From: Parastagonospora avenae f. sp. tritici 18332-5 | Lineage: Eukaryota > Ascomycota > Dothideomycetes > Pleosporales > Phaeosphaeriaceae | Length of the DNA: 64,000 nucleotides | Reading direction: 5' to 3' | Assembly (NCBI GenBank): GCA_022559985.1 | Contig: JAFJTR010000073.1 | Coordinates: forward strand, 62,001-126,000 | Part shown: positions 1 to 9,982 of the stretch, piece after piece | How the letters are laid out: the number at the start of each line of letters is the position of its first letter | Numbering within the stretch: the first letter of the stretch is position 1 | Notes under the pieces: generated by a model | Told to the model about the DNA's origin: nothing | Database searches by the model: none | What the model saw: the letters and a program-made list of their open reading frames with translations, nothing else | Translations under genes and position numbers: made by a program

Positions 1-20
1 AGACCGGGTTGATATTACAG

Positions 21-128
21 CGGTGCAACAAATACGATGAGAGTCACCGCCTCTTTGTTGGGAGATTTCACAGGATGGAATATGACGAGGGAAGCTGCGA
101 AGCAGGAACAGGCCCTGCAGAGTGGTAA
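21..128 (+). other. possible terminal exon cut by the left edge
   Basis: A 3'-splice-like sequence (TATTACAG) ends at position 20. It is followed by 35 open codons beginning CGG TGC AAC AAA and ending in TAA at 126-128. The composition (Asp/Glu/Arg/Cys mixed) is protein-like, but 35 codons can stay open by chance and no family is recognisable. It could be the last exon of a gene lying mainly outside the window, or nothing. Confidence 0.18.
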
Positions 129-1607
129 GCTTGCAGTATTGTCACACTGGATATGCTGTACAATTCTAAGATGCTATGCTCTGTGACTGCCGAGCCTCTG
201 CTTTGGGCAGCAATGGGATTTGAATATGGTTTGAGTAATGAAACGTCGAAGCCAAAGCGTTACACCGATTTCAGCGGTCACATGGCACTTGCGTGGTGCT
301 GGGATGCCGCAAAACTTCAGCACTTTACCGGGGCGCCGTAGTGCGCAAAGTAAGTTCCTGTCTTGTTGGATATCAACGCTAGCACAGTGCAGTACTTCTG
401 ATGGAGATACGTCAAGGCACCAGCGTGTTCATGAGTGCCCGTATGCGTGGTGATTCGGTCAACAAATCAGAGGTAGTCTGTATTAGACCCATGAATTTTC
501 GAAAAAGGCAACTTGAGCAACGCGGTATGCGCCGCACTTCGTATCTCCATCGACTGGACCATTCCATGCAATTGGCGTTAAGAACAACCCGGAGTGCATG
601 CGTGGCATGGCGTGCGCCTGGCGAGCGGCCCAGGCTTCATGCGTGAAACTGTGGCTATCGACCAAGAAGTCAGCTGACGGATTTGGAAGCGGTGTACAGA
701 ATTCAGCGTGAGTGAAAAGACAATTCGTCAGTCAAGGGCTGAGGAGGTCATTTCTGGTTGTATTCCGCCCAAATTGGTACTCCTTCTACTGCGACTGATT
801 GTTGAGCGACTTGGACGGGCATGTGGATCAGTCAAGAAATCAATTAGACTTTATAAGAATGCGATCGTAAGATCGAAGTAAAGTCCACATCAATATGTCA
901 AAACTTTTGCCAAGTACTGCAAACCTGGTTCAGCGTTCGCTCTTCATCATTTCTTCACACGTCATTGTGCGCAGTAGGCTATGGTCGTGCATCGTGAGAC
1001 AAGCTAGCAATCTCCAACTGACATAAGTTCAAATTGTGATTGGGTCAATTTTGACGATAATATGAGCAAAGCGCGATGAAAAAGGGTTGAAGTAATGCAA
1101 TGTTTGTGACGAACGGAAGGCTGGAATGGAAAGTGGGAGGCTTACGTAATGCAGCAGCTGACAACACTGGCAAAGCTCCTGACCCCTCCTTTGCATTTGT
1201 CCAACCTCAACCTCCTCATAACAATGCATCGATGCTCATGTCAGAGTCGGAGTCAATTCATTCGCTCATTCCGAACAACTCGTAGCCGCCCTGCACCGGG
1301 AAGGCCTGGGGTTGTGGCTTGATTATGGGCCGCCACGCAGCCGCATTTGCTAGCACCATCGCAGCGGGCTTGCTCCAGAGTTGTCTCTACCAAGCTGATT
1401 GGTACTAGAAATCCAAACAATCATTGTCAATTATTCCGAATAGTATTTGCGATCGATTGTTCATGAGTCTATTCCTGTGACAAATGGCTTGCTCCGTAAA
1501 GTCATCCAACCATTCACTCTGATCCCCGTTTTCACATGCTGCACTGCATCAATTGATTACCTGAGGGTGCTCGCGACAATGTTTGTCAACCTCGAATACC
1601 ACAGTCG
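129..1607. other. intergenic, no supported gene
   Basis: Only short frames with poor codon structure on both strands; I could not join any of them across splice sites into a protein-like model. No tRNA, repeat or terminal inverted repeat was seen. It probably belongs to the same decayed stretch as the ankyrin relic downstream. Confidence 0.5.
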
Positions 1608-2004
1608 GTGTCAAATACATGGTTCATAAAGGGCTCTAGGCTGTTGAAGCCAGGGCTGACGGTGCTCCACGCCATGGCAATCCACGACACCTTTGCACAC
1701 GTGGTTCCGGACCGTGGCGGCAGTACGAATGCGAGGATCCCGATTTACATTGATGACCCACACGCAGAAGCGAATAGCGAGGAAATCGAGGCAGCTAAAC
1801 TAGACTTTGCCCACGCGTTAGTAAAAATTGCTTATCAAGCACGGCGCGAAAGTCAACGAAATTGATAACCATGGGCATTCTGCGATAGACTAAGCAATCG
1901 CAAGACGATACGAATACACCGCGAACGTCTTGCGGGCGCATGGTATCGCCTCCATGAAATCACTTAGCAAGGAGGATATTGTCAAGCATTTCCCTGAGAG
2001 CTGA
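1608..2004 (+). pseudogene. ankyrin-repeat protein relic
   Basis: The first frame contains an ankyrin-like 'TVLHAMAIHD' stretch near 1650-1690. After a run of five A's at 1823-1827 the homology jumps to the next frame, which reads LLIKHGAKVNEIDNHGHSA, a good ankyrin helix-turn (LLxxGAxVNxxDxxGxSAL). That frame then meets an in-frame TAA at 1891-1893 and resumes with AIARRYEYTANVLRAHG up to TGA at 2002-2004. So there is one single-base frameshift in a homopolymer plus one nonsense codon, and no usable start or upstream repeats. Ankyrin repeats are protein-interaction modules and the original protein cannot be identified. The disablements could partly be sequencing errors, but two within 70 bases, next to a gene-free stretch, favour a dead gene. 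Confidence 0.6.
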
Positions 2005-2364
2005 GTACGTTGAAGCAGGAGAAGGTAAGGAAAGAATTCAGGAGAGGGCAGGCCTTAGATAGAGGGAAGCAATAGACGACAGACAAATAAGACATTGGCT
2101 GTGTTGTTCTACATATGTCACTTCAGCATGAATCCTTTCGTTAACTTTCAAATAAACATCTGTTGTCTGTAAACATTCTTCTCGTCTCTTTTCTCTAACT
2201 GATTATGTATACAACGAAGAATGCGACGACCGATATAGTTCAGTGATTATATGTACGCCTGACGTCCCCCAGGCCCTTGGCGTTCCAATCCGTGTCAAGC
2301 GCCAATCAACGCCAAACACCATCCAAAGTTATCGAATATCTATCCTACACCTCCCCTCCCATTC
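2005..2364. other. intergenic, 3' side of sugar transporter
   Basis: 360 bases between the ankyrin relic and the stop codon of the minus-strand transporter. Part of it must be that gene's 3' untranslated region. Pyrimidine-rich near 2340-2420. No gene seen. Confidence 0.4.
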
Positions 2365-4793
2365 TTAATACGCTCTCCCCGCCCCCCTCGCTACCCCTCT
2401 ACTCCCCCGACTCCCCAATCCCTCCCTCCTCGCATCAACATCCTCATCCGTCTCCGTCTCGCTATCCGTCCGCTTTATCCCATCCGCCCTCAATCGCCCT
2501 GGATAGCTGAAATCCAAGCTCTCCTTACTATCTCTCGTCCGTGGTCTCGCGTCAACGTCAGGATGGTGAAATGCGCGGTGGCTCGTTGTACCGCTGGAGT
2601 ACGGGCGGATCTCGACGCTGGGTGGGCGGGAAATGCGAAGGGGTGCGGGGGCGAGGGAAGCGTCGTGGTATGTGGCATCGTCAGGACTTTCATCGGTGTC
2701 GTGCATGGCGCTCATGGCGAGGACGCGTTGGTGTTCAGTGGCGGCGATGCGTTCTTGCTCGTGGCGCTGATCGGAGCTATGGGAGCGGGTGAGAACTTGG
2801 CGCAGAGAGCGCTTAGAGTCGTTTTTATGCTGGGATGCGAGGGTGGTAGTGAGGGTGTTGATTGGGGAGCGGTCGCGTAGCTCGTTGGAGTACATCCCCG
2901 GATCTACGGGCGATTCTGAGCCGTTACGTTTGTGGATTGTGGGCGGTGGTGCGACGGTATCTGAGCCGCTTGATCCGGCGTGGTCCTCGCCGCTGCTGGT
3001 AGATTCGCTGTGTCTGTCCTTGCGACCGCGCTTTTCATTGCTACTCCCGCTTCCGCTGCCACTCAGTGACCCCATTATCTTACGATGCCAGCTACTGTTA
3101 GCGTAGTCGAAGCCGATACGATTCCCGCCCTTCTTGCCGAACCACAGCGGTTCGTCCAAGCTGATGCGGACGGCATTGAGCCAGGGGTTGCCGGGTGCTT
3201 CGTCTGCAAGTACAAAGATAACGTCGACTTCCTCGAGCGAGCGGAAGGCGGTTTCTGGGTAGAAGAAGTACACAAGAGGGATGATGGCAAAGTTTGTGAC
3301 AGCGAAGATGATCCAGGTGCGGTAGCCAATGTTAGCGAAAGCAATTGGCGTGATGAACACGATGCTAGATGGAGGTTAGCAAATGCTCTACTATCGGAAC
3401 TATTGACATACGTAGAGTTGATCAGCCAGTTGCCAAGCGTGCTGAGTGCATTGGCCGGACCACGAATCCTCAAAGGCACAATCTCAACTTGGTACAACCA
3501 TGCCATTCCCTGCCAACCGATGGCGAAGAACATCGAGAAGCCGAAGAGGAAGACGGTACTTGCGAACCTGGCTGCGTTGATATCCTTGATAGTCCACAGA
3601 TATTGCATTATGGTGACGAGAATCATGCAGCCCGACATGCCTGATGCGCCGAACATCATCAGTGAGCGCCTGCCCCAGAAGCGATCTATACCAACAACCG
3701 TGACAAATGATGCCAGAAAATAGGCTGTGGCGGAGCAGGACGCCAGTAGGCGAGCCATCCATGCCGCGTATCCCATGCGCATGAGGAAGATCCAGGAGAG
3801 GTACTGTAGGACTAGGTTGATACCTGTGCCTTGCTGGAAGACCTGGACAAAAAATGCGAGGACGACACGGTGGAAGCCTCGTCTGTCTTCGTTCGAGAAC
3901 AGCTTGGACGTTGAACCTTGCGCCATAACGAGAATCGCATCCTTGATTTGCAGGAACTCATCCTTGACCTCATAGCTATCGGGATCGTCGTCATTGAGAG
4001 CCGCAATGACCGTAAGCGCTTCCTGCTCACGTCCGGTCAAGATCAGCCACCTTGGTGAGTCAGGAAGGACGAATAGCATGGCAATAGCTGGGAGTGCGAA
4101 GCCGATTTGGAGGGAAATAGGAACACGCCATGCAGCATTCCCGTTGTTGAGGTATGCAAATCCAAAGACCGACCAGTATGACAGAGCGTACCCCAGGGAG
4201 ACGAAAACTCCAGCAGTGATCATGAGTATAGTTCCTTTGCGATGTGACTTGACGCACTCGGCTTGGTATGCTGGCGCGGTCGAGGTGGTGAAGCCATTGC
4301 CTGTGACATAATTGTTAGCACTGTGAATATAAACGCACCGAGCTGCGACGTATTACCAAATCCCGCGATCGCTCTTCCAACGATGAATTGGGCGAAGCTG
4401 TATGAGGTGACCTGGATTAATTCGCCTATCGCCCAGAGTGTTATGCCCAAAAGTAGCGTCCTTCGTCGACCAAGTGCGTCGCTGATGAAAACGGCGAGCA
4501 CGGCTGAAACAACGCATCCAAGATTCCAGGTTCCAACGGTTAGACCTGTGACCCAAGCATTATGGAAAGAATTCCCGTCGACGATGTTGATTTGTGGATA
4601 CTGTTCAAGGAAGGCCGGCACAGTCAAGAGACCACCCATCACTCCTTGCGCCCAGCCATAGCACCTGCTAGAGGTCAGCGGTCATGAACTTGAAACTCAG
4701 TCCTATAGAATCTTACAAAAAGCACAATCCGCATATTGCGCTGATAGCACTCGTCAAGCCATTACCTTTTAGACCCAGGAATCTCGCCATCAT
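2365..4793 (-). CDS. MFS sugar transporter with long Ser-rich C-terminal tail
   Basis: Proton-coupled or facilitative sugar carrier of the plasma membrane (Pfam sugar_tr type). Four exons: 4793-4717, 4664-4357, 4300-3412 and 3364-2365; they sum to 2274 nt, 757 aa. Diagnostic sequences are GFGNGFTTSTAPAYQ after the second junction, DALGRRRTLL, LPDSPRWLI, DRFWGRRS, EIVPLRIRGPANALSTLGNW and PETAFRSLEEVD, the usual end of the transporter core, so twelve membrane segments are expected. The start follows MARFLGLKGNGL, a normal N-terminus for this family. After the core comes a hydrophilic tail of over 200 residues, rich in Ser, Asp and Arg, where most relatives stop within about 50. That length recalls sugar sensors, but this is inference. 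The substrate cannot be told from sequence. Codon use looks like that of its neighbours. Confidence 0.88.
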
Positions 4794-5439
4794 TCGGCGC
4801 TGTCCAGGCAATGCGGAATTGTGTGACTTGCAACAGCAAAGAGTGTCAGTAGCAACGAGCCGCCAGCCATTCGAATGACGGGAGACTACGCGACCTAAGG
4901 CACATTTGAAATCTTCTCCCTCCACGCTATCGGCATCCCGTCTGCCAAACGTCACTCTCACGGTCCGAGACTCGACCCATGCTATAACGTCTTTGCTAAT
5001 CCCCAAATCGCCTGGTGCTCGTTGGTAAACTCAGGTACGCGGCACGGCGCAGCGCCCGATTCGACGATGCCATGCGATCTTAGCGTCGATCCCAGATGCG
5101 AGATCGACTATCTTGATGATCGACTTCAGGTAATATACGGCCAAAGCACTCGAGAGAACGCATGTTCGTGCAACTACCGACGGTAACGGCACGGGGAGGC
5201 GCACGAGAGTAGTTCAGTCCAACTTTTGGACCGTTTCGTCAGTCGCTAGATACAATTTAATCAATGTGAGGACACGGCACGATCTCATCGGACACTGATA
5301 CGCTCGGACCAGGGATCCTGGGACAACGGCCATCGTGGCGTCATCGACGGGACGGAGTATCGACAACGCCCCTATTGGCGAATGCCGAACGCTCATCTTG
5401 TCGCATAAATTCGAAGAATGAGTTGAGTTTGGATCATTG
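4794..5439. other. intergenic
   Basis: Upstream region of the sugar transporter and 3' flank of GUF1. Several short frames on both strands, none protein-like. No repeat or RNA gene seen. Confidence 0.4.
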
Positions 5440-7471
5440 CTACTTGGCCAGGAATTTCTGGAACGCTTCCTGCTCGATGACGACTGAGCCGACAGCTCTG
5501 AGCTTCTTTCGACCCTCCTTCTGCTTCTCTAGCAGCTTGCGTCTTCGTGAAAGATCACTCGCGTGCAGTTTCGCCAAGACGTCCTTTCGGAATGGCTTGA
5601 TTGTCGCGCGAGCGACGATCCTGCGTCCAGCAGCAGCTACCGACATTAGCGAGATCTCGAGACACATGGATAATGCACGACTAACCTTGTATGATGACTT
5701 CGAACATCTGTCTTTCGACGTGCTCCTTGAACTTTTCGACCCATGCACGGCCTACTTTGTCGACCTGGGATGTGTGCAGGACGCGAGACACAGCATCGAC
5801 TGGCGCGCCGTTGACAAGGAGATTCAGCTTGACTATAGAAGACTTGTGATATCCGGCATCCTCATAATCAAGTGACGCATAACCCTTGGTTGCGCCCTTC
5901 AGCTTGCCGAAGAAGTCGTCAACAAGGTGCGACAAGGGGATGTCATATTTGAGAATGACTTGGGTTGCAGTGAAGAAAGTCAATTCTTTCTGCTCCCCTC
6001 GGTTAGATTCACAGAGCTTGATGACTTCGCCAAGGTATTCATCCGGGAGGGTTATGGTAGCCTGAACATAGGGCTCGTGGACTTCCTGTACCTTGAAGTG
6101 TGCCTGGTCTTGGTCTGGGAACTCGTTCGGGTTTGTGATGATGGACTCGGTTCCGTCTCTCCAGATTACTTTGAAGGGCACAGACGGTGGGGTGATGATG
6201 ATGTTCGCGCCGTGTTCCTGGCGGAGGCGGTCTTCGAAGACAGAGCAATGCAGCGTGCCGAGGAAGCCCAGGCGCCATCCAGCACCCAGAGCATCAGACG
6301 ACTCCTTCTGCAAGGTGACACTGCGGTCGTTGAGGGTGATCTGCTCGATACTGTCCTCGAGATGCTCGTGGTTGTCCTGATCGGTCGGATACGCAGCCAC
6401 AAAGACCATGCTCTTGGGCTCCTCGAAGCCAGGGTATGGCTCCACGAGCTTCTCGGACCCCAGTGTGGTGTATGTGTCGCCGACCTTGGCCTCCTGCGAC
6501 TTCTTCATGCCCGGGTTGAAGTGAATGTAGCCGACCTGGCCAGCCTTGAGCACTGTCTGCGGGGTCTGGTCTGGGTACATGATGCCCACTTCGCCCACAA
6601 TGTACTTCAGGCCCGTGGCGAAAGACCTGATGGTGTCACCGGGACGCACCTGCCCATCGAAGACGCGCACCAACAAGATGACGCCCTTGTACACGTCATA
6701 CCACGAGTCCACCAGCAGCATGCGCAGGGGTTTGCTGAGGTCACCCACGGGCGCGGGGATCTTTTCGACGACGGCAGGAAGAAGCGATGCGACATTCACG
6801 CCCGTCTTCGCTGAGACGAGAATGGCGGCATCGGGGTCCAGCTCGAACGTGTCCTGCATCTGCTCTAGCACGCGCGGGGGGTCAGCGTGGGGCAGGTCGA
6901 CCTTGTTCAGCACCGGCACCAGCGTAAGGCCCTGCGAGAAGGCGAGGTAGAAGTTGGCGACCGTCTGCGCCTGCACGCCCTGGCTGGCATCCACGAGCAG
7001 CAGCGCGCCGCCACAGCTGGCATAACTGCGCGACACCTCGGCACGGAAGTCGACGTGGCCGGGCGTGTCGACGAGGTGCAGCAGGTAGTCCTCGCCCTGG
7101 TAGTTGTATATCATGGAGCATGTCTGCGCCTTGACCGTGATGCCGCGCTCCCGCTCCACGTCCAGGCGGTCAAGGATCTGCTTGTTGCCGCCGGGCTGGA
7201 TGGTGCCCGTGAGCTCCAGCAGGCGGTCGGATAGGGTCGACTTGCCGTGGTCGACGTGGGCCACGATGCAGAAGTTGCGGTATCGCTCTATCGGGATCTC
7301 GGCGATGCGTTTCTCCAGCTCGCCCTGCGGCTTATAGGCCATGGCATAGCTGCGGGCGAGCTGTGGAAGGCGCTCAAGGGCGCGGGGAGGGAAGAGGCAG
7401 CCATTGCGGGGGACGGTATGCGCCCGCCAGCTCTGCAGGAGGCTGCTCGCGGTTCGGACGCATGATCGCAT
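5440..7471 (-). CDS. GUF1: mitochondrial translation factor GUF1 (EF4/LepA GTPase)
   Basis: Ribosome-dependent GTPase that back-translocates stalled mitochondrial ribosomes (EF4/LepA family). Two exons, 7471-5686 and 5636-5440, give 660 aa, close to the yeast length. The first ATG is at 7471; the following residues (MRSCVRTASSLLQSW) are basic and amphipathic, as in a mitochondrial presequence. G-motifs are visible: AHVDHGKST, the switch region RERGITVKAQT, DTPGHVDF and NKVDLP. The LepA-specific C-terminal domain is present, and its FEVIIQ / AAAGRRIVARATIKP block is interrupted by the single 49-nt intron. The protein ends in RRRKLLEKQKEGRKK...FQKFLAK, the conserved basic LepA tail. It lies head-to-head with MAD2, with 363 bases between the two starts, so the pair may share a promoter region. 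Confidence 0.96.
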
Positions 7472-7834
7472 GGGTGTGCATGGGATCAATGGAGGTAGAC
7501 TGCTGCATCGCGGAGGTGGTGATGCTTCAACTTTTTTCCCGCCTTCGTCTTATCTAATCAGCGATCGCCGCCTTCCTGTGCCTGCACCTGCCGCAGACCC
7601 ACACAACTCCTCCACCACTCGCCTATTGTCGTTTGCTGCCGTCCGCTACAGTACAGCTTGTCGCAATCTTTCATAAACTTCAATTGAAGTATTTGGATAC
7701 TCCGTGTGCTCATCGTTCTCACCGCTGCAGCGATTCTGCGCTCTCGGTTGCGGTTGGCGTGTCAACACCACGTAAACACTGCTCCCACGCACTATTACCA
7801 AACCACGACATCACCCAATCACATTACCTCCAAC
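7472..7834. promoter_or_regulatory. divergent promoter region between GUF1 and MAD2
   Basis: 363 bases separate the divergent start codons of GUF1 and MAD2. No coding frame makes sense here, so it must contain both transcription starts. It has pyrimidine-rich patches and no obvious TATA box. Individual factor sites are not claimed. Confidence 0.5.
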
Positions 7835-8885
7835 ATGTCTCAGCCAAAATCTTCCTCAAAGTCAAAATCCTCCAAGAGTGACTCTTCCAAGGTGCACAAG
7901 CTTGCCCTGAAGGGGTCCTCAAAGGTTGTCAATGAGTTTGTGAGTAGTGGCATGCCAGTGAAAGGCATGGCAGCGCGCTAACCCCTTTCAGTTTGAATAC
8001 TCCATCAACACCATATTGTAGGCGGGATCCATTCGTACCGGACATGCAAGACGGAGCTGACTGTAGTAGATTCCAGCGAGGCGTATACCCAGCCGAAGAC
8101 TTTACGGCGTAAACACTACCCATTCAATCGCTGGTGTCCTTGCTAATGTCATACAGAGTCAAGAAATATGGCCTGACTATGATGGGTACGCTCAGCGCCG
8201 CGGAACTATGCATATCGTGACTAACGCTTACAGTCACCGCCGACGACCAGGTCAAGGCGTACATCAAGAAGATCATGTCGCAGCTCAAAGAATGGATGTA
8301 CGGCGGCAAGATCTCGAAACTGGTCGTTGTCATCACCAGCAAAGAAACAGGCGAGCACGTTGAGCGCTGGCAATTCGATGCAAGTCAACTTCAATACGAA
8401 ATCTGCAGCATCTAACAAACGAAACAGGTTCAGATATTCAACAAAATTGCAAAGGCAAAGTCCTCGAAAAAGGCGGCGGACAATGAAAATGCGGCTCCGG
8501 AGTAGGTCAATGTCAACCATTAAGTTTCTGTCGCCGGCTGACCAAGACGCAGGGGAACCGATGCACCGGAGGAAAAGACTGAGACGGAAATCCAGGCGGA
8601 GATCCAGTCTATCTTCCGACAAATTACGGCTTCCGTCACATTTTTGCCAATGCTAGACGGCAACTGCACATTCAACGTACTCGTTTATGCAGACGCAGAC
8701 TCAGAAGTACCTCTCGAATGGGGTGACAGCGATGCCAAGGAGATACAGAATGGCGAAAAGGTGCAATTGCGCAGCTTCAGCACGAGCAACCATCGGGTAG
8801 ATACTCTGGTAAGCTACCGGTAAGACGCCCACCTGATGAGCTCTGACCACGCGCGCTAACGGATTCGTATAGTCTCGCAGATTGA
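7835..8885 (+). CDS. MAD2: spindle assembly checkpoint protein MAD2 (HORMA domain)
   Basis: HORMA-domain protein that binds Cdc20 and delays anaphase until kinetochores attach. Eight exons: 7835-7939, 7992-8017, 8070-8108, 8157-8185, 8234-8379, 8428-8501, 8553-8819 and 8873-8885; 699 nt, 232 aa. Conserved stretches are LALKGSSKVVNEFFEYSINT, ILFQRGVYPAEDF, VKKYGLTMM, YIKKIMSQLKEW, ERWQFDVQIF and, in the C-terminal safety belt, STSNHRVDTLVSYRLAD. The N-terminus has a Ser/Lys-rich extension of about 20 residues. Intron 5 begins with GCAAGT, a GC-AG intron; the nearby GT alternative breaks the frame. The last exon is only 13 nt and restores the family's usual ending; without it the protein would stop at SYR. 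Divergent from GUF1. Confidence 0.95.
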
Positions 8886-9982
8886 TTGTTTTTCCTGCTC
8901 GTTATTTCTCTTGCAATCGAGAAGCCGCAATTCGTGTTCCGGATCCTGTGTTCGGGTACAATACCGCCACGCCAGCGAGTCTATGCCTTCAGCATCATTC
9001 AACCAATACATTCGTCGTGCGACCCCCCACAATTACACCAGCTTTTGATTTTGCACGCCAGTACGCTGCACTACAAAGCTGCTCGTGCAAATTTGTGTTC
9101 ACACTCTAATGTGGAGTACCTGCCTTTGGTTTCACTAACGTTCAGTCTCGGCTTGCTGCATGCGTCCCTGTGCACAATAACTCGAAAAGCCTCATGATCC
9201 ACTTCCGCCGCAAACGCACCTGGGAGGCTACCCCTGGTGTTTGGGCTTCTCGCCGACGCGGATCGTTATTACTCACTACCTTTAGCCGCATAGCACGCCT
9301 GTGGCACGGGTCTTTCATCGCTCTCTGGCCCATTAAAAAAAGCCTTGGGTAACCACCACATTCCTTATCTTTGTCAATGGCGCTGAACTAATTCTGCCAT
9401 CACATCTCCACAACAACATAGTGGCAACGGTTTGGAAATTGTCCGCATTTCCCGGCGGTCATTATATACCGTATCCTCGGTCAGCCTATCAGATGCACTA
9501 CGATGCGCACGCAACCTGAGACATATTCTTGGTGCTACAGGTACCTCCACAATCTGGACGGCCTCGCCGAGTTTTCATCGAAGCGTTGGTGTCTGATAGC
9601 AGTAGAGGAAGTATCGGGCCAGCTTTCATGGGTTTATTGAAGGACCCATACGAACCCCGGACGTTACACACTAACGTCCTCGTACGCCACCGAACGGCAG
9701 GCGGACCGGGACGCTGCAGCCTTGAACCAGGAAGACTCGCACAGCGCTGGCAACAAGGTGGCCCAAACACGTCCGGGCTATATTTGGAGATCCTTCGTTG
9801 CGACTCAACGAAATCACATTCATGCGCAGTTGATCATCATGAGGTGGTCGGCTCGGAAGCTACTAGCTCTCTAGTCGGACTCTACATATTGTCGGCACAC
9901 GAAATAACTGCAGCTCTGCCGCCCTTCTCACACAATATACATGTACTCATCCTCGGACGTCTGATCTCTACTCCAGGACGCG
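8886..9982. other. intergenic, no supported gene
   Basis: 1.1 kb between MAD2 and the GT2 gene. A 180-codon frame (9529-10071) overlaps the true start of the GT2 gene in another frame, has poor codon structure and no recognisable protein. The part near 9420-9980 must hold the GT2 promoter. Confidence 0.5.

Noticed and set aside
5927..6814. 295-codon frame antisense to GUF1
   Set aside because: It is a shadow of the strongly biased GUF1 coding strand; GUF1 itself is unmistakable.
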